Source: Xiphias gladius (lineage: Eukaryota > Chordata > Actinopteri > Istiophoriformes > Xiphiidae). Taken from it: DNA of 64,000 nucleotides. The stretch is taken from NCBI RefSeq assembly GCF_016859285.1, contig NC_053416.1:407501-471500 (forward strand). Direction: 5' to 3'. The translations under genes and the position numbers were made by a program. Below the pieces are notes generated by a model, which did no database searches, was not told where the DNA came from, and saw only the letters and a program-made list of their open reading frames with translations. Shown in pieces: positions 23,802 to 36,800 of the stretch (the stretch's first letter is position 1; every line of letters starts with the position of its first letter).

Positions 23802-26800
23802 CTGGGGACACAAAACTACTCAGTCCAAGACCGCATCAGGTCCGATGTGGACCGGCATCGGCAGTATAAGTGGTATCAGTAGTAGCGGCGGCGGTACCTG
23901 TTTGAACTCGCGGCTGTAGCAGGGGTAGATGATGGGGTTCAGGCAGCTGTTGAAGTATCCCAACCAGAAGATGACCTTAAAGTAGGTTTCAGGAGGACGG
24001 AGGCTGCTGTTGAACGAACCTGAAGACACAAACAAACAGACAGATTACGTTTTTAACCTCTTTACGTGTTCTCTAAACAAGCTGCCTTCCACGCGCAGAT
24101 CAGGTCTTCATCCTGAGACTTGAAGGGAACAAAGGCTCTTTTTATGTTTTTGAACCCCGGCCGGGACATCACCAAAACAAGGCAAAGAACATTTTGAGAT
24201 GGATGCGGTTTTCTCAATATCTTTCAGTCATTTCTTCTGCTAAAAAAGTTGCACACGATACACCTGTTCACCTGTTTCTGTCTTTGTTTTCTTTTCTGTT
24301 TCCTCTTGTCTCCTGTCTCCTCATCTCCCCTGTTTGTCTTGTCTCTCTTTTCTCCTCGTTTCCTTCTCTCCTCATCTCCTCTCCTTTGTTTCCTTGTTTC
24401 TTCACCTCACCTAATCTCATTGTCTCCTTTCTCCTCCTCTCCTCTCCTCTCCTCTGCTCGCTCCTTGTCTCCTCTCACCTTGTCTCCCCTTTTTGTCTTG
24501 TCTCTCTTTTCTCCTCGTTTCCTTCTCTCCTCCTCTCCTCTCCTTTGTTTCCTTGTTTCTTCACCTCACCTAATCTCATTGTCTCCTTTCTCCTCCTCTC
24601 CCCTCCTCTGCTCACTCCTTGTCTCCTCTCACCTTGTCTCCCCTTTTTGTCTTGTCTCTCTTTTCTCCTCGTTTCCTTCTCTCCTCCTCTCCTCTCCTTT
24701 GTTTCCTTGTTTCTTCACCTCACCTAATCTCATTGTCTCCTTTCTCCTCTCCTCTCTTCTGCTCACTCCTTGTCTCCTTTCTCCTCTCCTCTCCTCTGCT
24801 CGCCCCTTGTCTCTTCCTTCTTTTCTTCTTGTTTCCTGTCCTTTTTTCCCTCTTTGTGTTCTCTTCTTGTCTGCCCTTGTTTCCTTCTCTCTCCTCTCCT
24901 CTCCTCTGCTCGCCCCTTGTCTCCTCTCACCTTGTCTCCCCTTTTTGTCTTGTCTCTCTTTTCTCCTCGTTTCCTTCTCTCCTCCTCTCCTCTCCTTTGT
25001 TTCCTTGTTTCTTCACCTCACCTAATCTCATTGTCTCCTTTCTCCTCCTCTCCTCTCCTCTGCTCGCTCCTTGTCTCCTTTCTTTTCTCCTCGTTTCCTT
25101 CTCCTCTCCTCTCCTCTGCTTTGTCCCCTTCTCCTCTCTCCTTTGTCTCCCCCTTTGTCTTGTCTCTCTTTTCTCCTCGTTTCCTTCTCTCCTCCTCTCC
25201 TCTCCTCGCTCCTTGTCTCCTCTCACCTTGTCTCCCCTTTTTGTCTTGTCTCTCTTTTCTCCTGGTTTCCTTCTCTCCTCATCTCCTCTCCTTTGTTTCC
25301 TTGTTTCTTCACCTCACCTAATCTCATTGTCTCCTTTCTCCTCCTCTCCCCTCCTCTGCTCACTCCTTGTCTCCTTTCTCCTCTCCTCTCCTCTGCTCGC
25401 CCCTTGTCTCTTCTTTCTTTTCTCCTCGTTTCCTTCTCCTCTCCTCTGCTCGCCCCTTGTCTCTTCCTTCTTTTCTTCTGGTTTCCTGTCCTTTTTTCCC
25501 TCTTTGTGTTCTCTTCTTGTCTGCCCTTGTTTCCTTCTCTCCTCCTCTCCTTGTCTCCTCTCTCCCTAGGATCGTAGAGGTGGTGACCTGCAGATGAGGC
25601 AGGGGATCTGCAGTATGTTGGAGGTTTTCGGAGGTCTTTGGAGGATCACGGAGGATTTCATGGATCAGGTTTTTTGATGTCCTTCAGATAACACAGGCTC
25701 CTGAGCACCGGGATTATTTCTCCCTGAACATGGACTTGTAAGGCCATCCTGCGCCTCAGGCTGCTGCCTCTGACTATATATGAAGAATTTTACAGTTAAA
25801 CCTGACGTCCGTCATGGGAAAAACATGTGACACCTGCCCACAGTGCATCACTGTCCTGTGAAAACCACGTATCTCCAAGTTTGGTGATTCTGCCTCCAAA
25901 CGCAGGAGGAAGTTATTCTGGTTTCATTTTAATAGTGTTTTGGGTTTGTGCCACATTCTTCATGTAAATATCTCCTCTGTTCCCAGAACCGGTTTTTCAC
26001 CTCGCAGCAGCTTTTAGACGTCGATGTTGAGCAGATTTGTTCTGTGTTTGACTTCCAGGCAGCAGCTCGGTGCCGGTAGGAAAAAAAACCAGCCCCTCTT
26101 CCTGTTTGGGGTCTTTCCGTATAGGATGACTCCATCTCCACAGGGTCTGGACCTGTCATCTGTATCTGGGCACGTATCGAGCTGGAAAATGACATCTGAT
26201 CAGGGACCTTTGCATTTACACCTGGTGCTGGAGATTCTGGTTGTTTTGATTCTGCTCGCATTGTGATTGGATTTCAGGCAGAGCTGGTTTACTCTCAGGC
26301 CTCCACTTATTCTCCCTTTGCCAGGTTTTCTGCACCTTTTATTTCCACACTGAATGGAATTTAATACCTGTTTCACCTGCCAACGTAAGACAAGGATGAA
26401 GGGAAACGGTGAGAACGATTTAGTATATGAATCTATTTACATTAATATCTCACTGATGCCAGTTCTCTCCAGATGTATATGAGAAGCCTTCTTGATATAA
26501 TAATTCATTATATTGATGCAACCCAGACTGGGATAAGTGTCAAAAAAGAAAGATGAATTAAAGAATAAATTAACAGTCCACATATTGATTTTACATAAGG
26601 CGGGGGAACTCGACAATGCCAGCAAAACCTTCAGACATAAATAAAGGTCCATGAGTTCTAACACAAATTCCATTCATTATATGACCAAGACACAACTCAA
26701 CTCAGCACAGCGCGGAGGCGTTGGTAAAAGATGAAGCTAACGAGTAACGACTCTACAGACGAGTCTAAAGCCGCGGCTTCACGGTGAAACAGCTGTTATC

Positions 26801-29800
26801 TGAGTTTGATCAATACATACATCCATCATCGACTTCCTGCCACTTACAGCCAACTCTCAACTGATCACATGACTGATCAGAGAAGAGTTTATCCACTGGT
26901 CTGTTTTTCTGTAACAACAGAATCAGCATTGTTTTAAAAGTTCATTTTATTTTGTGAGATCTATAAATCTGCAGGAATAACTGACAACAGTGGGATTTAT
27001 TTATGAAGTGTAGATGTAGAAACAGAGAGGAATTAACAGGAAGTTTGCTGAAGCGGAAACTAAACTCTGCTGAGACGTTCTGCTGCACGAGGTTCTTCAG
27101 AGGAACCAGATAACGAGGAGAATTCGGTTCCACGCCGACGAGAGCAGACGTGAAGATGATCAGAGACCGGATCGGATTTATTCCGCTGGTTTCTTTGTTT
27201 GCAGCTGATAAATGACTAAAACAGCAAAAAGAAAAAAGTGCTGTAACGTCCTGTGAGATGTTCAGATAATCAGCTACTCTGTTGTTAATGAAGCTGCCTC
27301 AGCTCATGTATTGTTCTTATTATTATTATTATTATTATACAGATTTTTTTACTTTTATCTTTGATTCACGTCCAGAATTTGACTTTCAGCAGTTGGAAAA
27401 CTACAGGCCCGGTCTTCTTAAATGAATTATTAAATGTTAAACTGTATTTAAGGTTCCAAGTACTTTGATGATGATTGTACAAATCACTTTGTGTGAAACA
27501 AGTGAAACACATCTGGACTGAAGGACCAAACATTCAGCGTCAGATTTAAAACATTAACGTTTTCCACCCGCAGGAGCATCAGCTGTGGACGGCGTGCGGC
27601 GACGTTGTTCTAACGTTAACTTAGCCTTACTAGCGAGACTCCTCACACGCTGGCTCACGTGGGGGGGCAGAGGGATGGAGAGCCCCCAGCAGGACCCGAG
27701 CGAATCAATACGCTTGGCTCAGCTCCACCACCAAATAAGATTTCACCCATTTGAAAGAGAAAACCGATACGTGCCGGACAGTGCTGATACTGTGGCGCGA
27801 CGCAACAAATAAATCGACGTATGGCAAACGCTGTATCTAACTGTAAGACCCGGCCGAGGGTTGGCGGACACCGAGGTGTGTCTGAGTCCAAATAAAGCGC
27901 TACCCACAATCCCTCTGGCTACAGGCGACCTTTGGACCGCAGCAGATTTCATAAGAGAGAGGATAAACGGGTTTAATTTTGGCCGTGAGCAAACTGATCC
28001 TTTGATGCTCAGAGAAACAGTCCTGTGATCAGAGGATTCAGACTGAGGCTTTATTTTTATACAGCAGAGGTGGAGCCTAAAGACGGTGGTGTCGGCAGGA
28101 CGCGTCTACGCCCTCCAGCACTTTGGTCCAAAGACAGAAACGTGAGCCCCTGCAGGCCAGGGCCCGCATTTATCAAACTGCTAAAAGTGAGAGATGAAAG
28201 TACAAATCCTTCGCTTTCACTCGCAAACTTTAAACACGGGTTCGCAATTTTTCGAGTGTGTCTTAAAGCAGCAGTCACGTGGCCATGTGAATATAAACGC
28301 AGGTTGTTCTCGCTGTTGTCTTTCCTCCTGTTCTTTTGGACATTAAAAAAAAGCCTTCCTCAGTGTTAGTCCTCCTCCTGTCCAGTGGGACAGGAAACAG
28401 TTCACCTGGTCTTTAGGTCCCTTTCGTGAGGGTGCTCATGCGGGACGTGCGTTAACAGGAGGTGTAGTTGAGAGGTGAACTGGACAGTGGACAGTGATTT
28501 TCCCGGCTGTAAAACGCTGCCACCGGATGAGCTGATAGGATGATTTCACACAGCTGAGTCCCATCAGACATGTGAGTGGCTCTCCAGTGCCTGCAGTCCG
28601 CTATGTACAGTGCGGCGCATTTGTAAATGTAATTACGAGTTTTAACTTTGGCATCGTTTTTTTAATCTCGGTAACTTACTTAAGTTATCTGCCTGTACAC
28701 ATTTAACCTGGTATTTTATCTAATGTTTCAGACATCTATCAGAAAACCACAACACGTCATGATAGTTGAATCCACTTTGTGTCAGAGAGCGTCTTGAGAC
28801 CGCGACATCTCGCTCTCTCCGGGAGTCGTCCTCCTCCTTTAGTGAACAACTCTCAGTCCGACTCTGAGTCAGCAGGATTCTTCTGAGATACTGATCTGAT
28901 TCCTGCTCCCCAGAGGAGGAACCCTCTGGGTTTTAGTGACCCCACGACCTTTCCCGCAGCGCCCCCCTCGGGGCCACGCTCACGCTCGTCTCCTCTGCTG
29001 TTCAGCCTGCGGGAGCGGGGAAATCCTCAGGACGTGTGTCGACGCCGGGACGCCGCAGTCTCGGCGGGAGGTCCTCTGACGGTGAATATCCTGACTCCAC
29101 TCTGTGGTTTGATTAAATGCTGAGTGGCTCAGTGATGCAGTGTTTGCTTTATGCTGAGTCATGATCTGCACTGCGTCCTCAGTAAATCAGCAGTGGGGAC
29201 AGACTGAACCTCCTCCACTGGACCTTTTAGACGCTCACAGTCAGACTCAGACAGATTCACAGCTCTGCTAAACAAAAGGGAAAAACTGCTCACGTTCACT
29301 CGCGACGCAGAGAATCAACAGAATAAAAAGGAAGGTGAAACGTGACTCTTCTGACTGCACTCGGTCGCCATGACTGATTAATACGAGCTGAACCTCTGGG
29401 GAAAATGCTGCTTCCTGCACCTGTACACAAATACCACGTTTATCACATTTAAGGGGATCAGTGAATGTCTGTCACTCATTTATACCCAGGGCCGGTCGGA
29501 TCCGGCTCTGAGTCGGTAAAACACTCGTTTAGCTTTCCATCACGTTGGTACGTTGGCGGTCTTCCTTCGTGTGAGGTTTGAACGGCGCCCTTTTAATTAC
29601 ATCGTCTCGTTGCGCCCTCTTCTTCTGCAGTGGTACGATGGCACCTGACTGGAGAAATTTGCGGTTCATTTGGACGGAAACCCGACTGCCGATTGGTTAT
29701 TACTTCTCTGATCAATCATGTGTTGCCTCAGAGTTGCTCTTCAAAGTGACTTTGACACTTGGCTGTAAGTAGGAGGAAGTTACTTTAGGCGCTTTTTGTA

Positions 29801-32800
29801 GAATCGTTACTACAAGTCCGATCAACACGGGTCCCGGTTTTGTGCTGGGACTAAGTTTCTGGAGAGGTCTTTAGAAACCAGATGTTCAGTGTCCAAACCT
29901 TTGATCAAAACTCTGCCGTCATGCCATCATCATCATCATCCTCCTGAGGTGCGTTCAGGGACCTCCATCAGAGTGCCTGAGGAGGAGAATCTGACTCTGG
30001 TTGAACATTTGGTCTTTGTGCAGCCAGCAGCCCCGTTTGTTTTGTTTGGGGCCGTTAAAGGAGCACAGATCTCAGAGCAGTCTGCGCCGTGATTCATTGG
30101 CTTTGACGCAGCCCGCTCAATATTTACGAACGCCAACAGCTTTCCGTCCAACTCCACTAATCTGACTGGGCTCCGCTGTGATCTGTGATATCAGCCGGGA
30201 GGGAATGTCTGGCGTCACGCCACCATCCATGTTGTGGGAAATCCATCACATAAAATAAAGAAAAAACAAACGTGTTTAACTTCCCGCCCTTGATTTCTGC
30301 ACTGGTCTCCTCTCTTGTCACTGAGAGCGCGCTGAGAGAAAACGAGTCATTTCTGGCCTTTGTCCTGGAAACTCTGGATGCTGACTGGCTGGTGATGTAG
30401 GACGTGAAGCGTCGCTGTTCAGGCCAAATATTTAAAATATGAAGAGAACAAAAATAATAGTTTTCCAAGTGCTGTTTCTTGAGGGTTTCTGGAAACTGTT
30501 TCTCACCATCAGTCACCTTTTCATCCTCATTTTGGGGATGTTTCATCCAGATGACGGTAAACTGACTACTTTTGATTGGTAGACCTTCGTGATGAGTGTG
30601 GACATAACGTTTTCAAGGGTTTATTTCACCGCTGGGCTGCTACACTGTCTGTAAGGGAGGGAAACACCAGATTTTTTCATTCAGTCTTCAGGTTTAGCTC
30701 AAAGCACCTCTGTGGCTACGTACAGCCTCATTTACATTTACTCATTTGGCAAATGCTTTTATCCGAAGCGGCTTACAGGTAAGGCAGCTCAGGGTTCAGA
30801 AGAGCCGGGGATCGAACCGCCAACTAGAGCCTGACCGATATATCGATCGGCCGATCTTATCAGTCGATATTGGCCTATCACAGATATCTCGGTATCGGCG
30901 TATATGTTGTCCGATTCATGCCGATATGAAACCTTTTTTTTTTACAGAACATAAGAAGAAGAAAAATATTCTTGGGGTAATTAAGAAATGGTGAAAATAC
31001 AGAATTAGCTTAATCTCGAACAAAGTTAAATCAAGCTTTTGTACCAAATTTAGCTACTAGCTAATTTCCATGTGTTGTTCCCGGGCAGGTGAACAGAAAC
31101 AATAAAACACAGAGCAAAGCCAATCAACCCCGCTACATCTTCATATATGTATAAATATATTCTTATTCTTTATATTCCTAATATATTTATAAAGAATATA
31201 AAGACATGATCCAATATGTTGGTAGTGGAATTTTTTTACTCCCTAAAGCAGTATTGGTCAGACACACACGTCTTTCGTGTCCAAAGACAACTGCAGATAG
31301 ACCCACAACACTGCACAACACCCCCTTCTCACCAGTATATACACACACACTGTTGTACATTTATTTTGGTGCAGGAACTCAAGTCATTTATTGAGCAAAA
31401 CTGCCAAATATTATCTGGCTCCTGCTTCTCACATGCCAGGATTCATTCTAAATTGAATATATTAGTGCTTCAACGAATGGTTATTTTCATTATCGATCAA
31501 TAAGTTGTTTTTTATTTCTTTTATTACTATTTACTGAATAAAACCTGGATTCAACACCCTTTAAATCCAGGTTAAAATGTTCTGCATTGCTTTTGACTGA
31601 ACCTTAATACTCATCATGAATCTTCCCACCTTCCTCTCCCGTATTTATGCCTCTGTTCTTCAGTTTATTTTAAAAGGTTCCTATTCTTTTAATTTGTGCT
31701 GTTCTTTCTTTATATGTTTTAATTGGATTGTAAAGCACTTTGAATTGCTTTTGTGTTTGAAATGTGCTATTAAAATAAGCGTACCGTGTCTTGTGTAATA
31801 AGAAAGAAGAACGGGCTCTTATTGTACCTGGAAAGTTTAGATTTAGGTTTTTTGTTTTTGTATCGATGCTTTTATTTCCCTGCTGATGCTATTTTACTTT
31901 AACTACGTCTACAGTTGAAATGACGAAATACTCTCGAACTTCCGTATAACTTGACTCTTGAAACTCACGTAGTGTTTCAAGTTGTCATTATTGATTAGAT
32001 TTGAGGAACAGTCTACAGGTAGAGAAACGGATCACATACCGATGGGCAGGACCAGGAAGAAGGGCAGCCAGCAGAGGATGAACATGCCCACCACCACACC
32101 CAGCGTCTTGGCAGCTTTCTTCTCTCTGGAGAACTTGAGCAGTTTGACGGAGAGCGTGCTGCGTCCGGCCGAGGCCCCGGGGCAAAGCTCGTGGATCTGC
32201 TGGTTCCTGCAGTGGATCCTCAGGGTGAGCTCGTTGGAGTCCTCCAGACGCTCCTTCATCATGCCGGCCTCCAGGTTCTTGGTGGTGCGTTTGGCCACGA
32301 TGTAGACGCGGCAGTACATGGCCAGGATAACGGCCAGAGGGATGTAGAAGGAGCCGAGGGAGGAGAAGAGGGTGTAGAAAGGCTCCTCGGTGATCTGACA
32401 CTTGGTGTCGTCCTGCAGGTGGGACGAGGGTTTAGAGAGTTTATCTTAGTCTAGTGTAATCACATGTAGGGTCACGACACAAAATCTCAATTTTGCTTCA
32501 ACCACAGGGGAGTTTCCAGAGCTGCAGCAGTTATTAATTTAATCGATTATTGGAGTGACACAAAATTAATCATCATCAAATTGATCATCCTATAATCATT
32601 TTTGCCATTCTTTAATTACAAATGCCAAATATTTGCTGTTTCCGGCTTCTCAAATGTGAGAATTTGATGCTGTTCTTTGTTGCACACGATAGTAAAATGA
32701 ATCTGTTTGGGCTTTGAACCATTGGTCGGACGAAACAAGACCTTTCAAGTTACATCGTGGGCTGAGGGAAATTAAAACAGGCAGCAAAACAAAAAATCAG

Positions 32801-33787
32801 TTAATCGAGGATAGAATTATCAGATTCATCGATAATGAAAATAGTCATTATTTGCAACCCTAAGAGATTCAACTGAAACTTTTATAACATGACTTCAGAT
32901 CCGTTCTCATCCAAAAACCAGCAGTCAGGCTTTAGACCTGCTCTTAGCGCTTCAGCTGCTGTTGCGGATGACATTGGTAACCCAGTCGAGACTCTTTATA
33001 GGTCTGTCCGAGGCTTCAACAACATTTTGTTTAAGAAGCTGTTCCCTGTGGGTTTAAATGCTTCTGCTTTCAACTGTTTCAAGTCAGATTTCAGTGATAG
33101 AATTCAAACGGTTGTTGCGGATGGTTTCAAAGCAAAAGTCGATGGAGGTGTCCCTCAGGGATCGGTGTTAGACCCACTGCTAGTTACCCATTACCACCTC
33201 AGCATTGTAATGTCCATTTTATTCCGGTGATGCCAACCTGTGTGCCATCAGGTCCAACACAACCCAGACCTTCTCCAGGTTACAGTGACCTGCAGACCTC
33301 CTGGTTTAAGTTAAAACTTGTTCTAAACTCCAAAAAGACAAAATGTTTACATCTCACAAGAGTGAACACCACTGATGTTCCTGATCCTGTCCTTGCTAGG
33401 GACAGTCCAGCATTATGAATAAGCAGGATTTTGGTTACACAGCAGATTGTCCTGCAAAACTCATGTTGGGAATCTTGCTGGAAAAACAGAAATTCAAACT
33501 GGATTCTTATACTGGAAGAGAAAAACCATTATACCGCTCATACCGCTCACACTGTCTACACTGGATCATGGAGATGGCTGTCACTACCCTTAAACCGCTG
33601 GACGCTGTTGAGCACAGAGACATTCGGTTCATCGCGGCAGTTATCTGACAGTTATCACCCTCACCACTGTGAGGTATACGAAAAGGTCAGAGGTCGTCAC
33701 TGACGCACCTGTGTCTTCATCTATAAGGCTTCAAAAGCTTTACTAGCTTATGTTTCTAATAATATTTGACTGTTTTAATTAGTGCAG

Positions 33788-33862
<75 letters not shown>

Positions 33863-36800
33863 TGTGTGTTTGTGAGATGGTTGTAGTACGAATGACCCTG
33901 TGTTTATGTAATTTGCTCTCAGGCCTGTCTTACAAAGGGATCTTGATCCTGAGAAACCTTAACCAACTATAATTCTATTCTTCTGACTGTATTTTTAAAA
34001 ACTTCCCTCCCGTTCCAGGTCTAAAACGTGTCCTCACAAAGATAGAAGTACAGGAACATACTGTACACTTACACAGAGAGAGTTTATGTGTGATTCTCAA
34101 CACTGGTTGGTAACTGAGTACTTTTACACAAGTACTTTTAGTTTTGAAGTACTTGTGCTTTACTGGTGTATTTCCATTTCCATGTTTCCACTGCATTTCA
34201 GAGGCTCTTATTGTACCGTTTGCTCCACTACGTGGATCTGACGGCTTCGGATACCTGTTCCTTTCTGGATTCGGATTAAGAGTATGACCCTCGGAAAGCA
34301 GTCACCCTGCACAATGAGTGCTTTAACTGTTGATTGCAGGACTTTTACCTGTATCAGAGTATTTTTACCTCGTTGTATTACTACTTTCGTTTAAGTAAAG
34401 AGTCTGAGTACTTTTTCCACCAGTGAACACAACATTAAAAAAAATCATACATTTACGTAAATCTCTCCTTAATTAAATCCAAACCTCTTACATTTATACA
34501 AGGCAGCTCTTAAAAGAGGATATAAATACTTTAAATGGACATTATTTTTAGAGGCTACCTTAAACAACTACTTAATTTGAGTCTGTAGCTTCTAATAGAC
34601 TGAAAAAGTCACAGACAGAGTCATGCTTATCTTAAAAAACCTTTTTTCTGTGTTCATGGGTCTAATAAGAGGCATGTGGTCTGTTAAAAACAAGTACTTT
34701 TAACTAATCTAATATAGTTTACAAACTGATTTTAACCCCACGTGAGGTCATGTTATGTACTCTGGACACATTTTATTAGTATCTTCACAGTAAGAACAGA
34801 AAACCTTAAAAGTCCCTTAACAACAAGAGTTTCTTGGAATAAACCACGAATAAACCCCTCACAGACGTCTGGCTCTTGTTTAGAGATTTAACGGGCAGAT
34901 GAAGACGCTGCAGCTCGGTGACGTGGAGGGTTCGGTACCTGCGACGGCGGCTGCTTCCAGCCCAGCAGCGGGCCGATGGAGATGACGATGGCGAGGATCC
35001 AGACGCCCAGCATGGCCAGCAGCGCCCGCTTCTCGGTGACGATGGTCGGGTACTGCAGCGGGTATCGTACGCCGACGTAGCGGTCGATGGAGATGACACA
35101 CAGAGACATGATGGACGCCGTGCAGCACAGGACGTCCACCGCCGCCCAGATGTCGCAGAAGATCCGACCAAACACCCAGTAATCCAAAACCTGCAGAGAC
35201 AAGAAGAACCTGAGTCCGCTTCCTCTCCAGTTCAGTTGGCACCCCTCCATTTATAAAGGGTTCATTGGCTGTAATTAACGGCTTCATGAATGGTTCCCGA
35301 ACCGCTTACTGATGCTTTACAGATCAGTTACGATCCCCTGATGAGCACAAGCGGTGGCGGTGGCGGTCTCCGGCCTTTCTGGCCCGTGAGCTACGAAAGC
35401 TGCCGAGCTCCGAGAAAGATTCTCAGTGATCCTCGGGATCACTGAGAATCTTTCTCGGCCGGTTTTCTCCCATCGGGACTCTGGCTCTTTACTGGAGTAG
35501 CTCTCACCTCCCACAGCTACTAAAATCTTTTACTCTTTACCGCTGATTTATGTGGAACATTGTACCAGTACATGACTAAAGTATAGCGACGATGACGTGT
35601 GTTACATCGACGTCATGTCGTCCAGACTGAGGACGTGACAGAAAGTCCTACCAGCGTCTGATAATGAAGAAAGTTGTCACGCAGCCAAAATCTGACTGCG
35701 ATTAAACAAGTGAGATTAACGGCGTCTCCGGCCGGCACAGACGGATTAGGAGACAATGCCCCCCCCCGGGCGCAGACAAGCAATAGGCCCCCCCAGCCCT
35801 CCTACCCTGGACCGAGGCACCCGGACGCAAACAGACCCAACAGGACTATGAGCGGATGTGAAACTCCCTTTGGGGTCAGACTGCGTCTCTTGGTGGTTGT
35901 TTGATCGAACACTGTGAACGGTCACTTCAAACAGAGGCTCCGACCCAGGGGCCCCTGACCTCTTGGGCCCAGGGGCCCCTGACCCCTCGGGCCCCCTCAA
36001 TGATCCGTCCATGCCTGCAGGGTGAAGATATGTCATCTGCAAAACGTTTTCAGGAATTGTGAAACGTGGATGACGGTTAGTTCTGTAACTAACAATTATT
36101 TACGCTATGAATGAATCTTCTGGTTCAACTCATCGATGAAATCCTCCCTTTTTTTTCTCTTTCTTCTCCTTCCTTCCTTCATTTCTTCTGAGGCTGAAAC
36201 AAATGAGTTTAACCATTAATTCATCTGTCAGGTCTTTTATTTTATTTTATTAAGTGATCAATCGCTGAGTCTGTAAAATAAAGAGCTGTGAGGAGGAGAG
36301 GGTGTCGTCTTTAATGTTTGGTTCGGTCAACCAACCTACCGAAACCACAGATATTCCGTTTAAATTGATATCAAACGGAGAAAAGCAGAAGCTGGAACTG
36401 TCCTGTGTTTTTGCCATTTTTCTTTGACAAATCACTGAAATAAAACTTGTCACTGACCGAATTTGACCAAATTTCTTCCTTTGCGTCTCTCTGCTGCTCT
36501 GAAAACATCAACATCTACAATTTATCTTCGCCGAGTGACCAATAACTGATCGATAATCGACCGGGCTCTCCCTCCTCCTGACCTCCAGGGTGGCGGACAC
36601 CGGCAGCACCGTGGTTCCCAGCAGCAGGTCCGCGATGGCCAGGTTGATGATGAAGTAGTTGGTCGGGATCCGCAGGTGCCGGTTGCAGACCACCGACAGG
36701 ATCACCAGGATGTTCCCCACGATGGCGAACATGATGAAGGAGGCCAGCACCATGCCGACCGGCACCGCCCGGGTCAGGTCCAGCGGGGCTTCGCCGCGGT

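Noticed and set aside
24249-25577. Ser/Leu/Pro-rich frames up to 316 codons
   Set aside because: Product of the polypyrimidine repeat, which lacks A and therefore lacks stop codons.
34506-34521. Histone-like stem-loop AGCTCTTAAAAGAGGA
   Set aside because: Stem lacks the outer pairs, no histone gene nearby, and it lies in a receptor intron.
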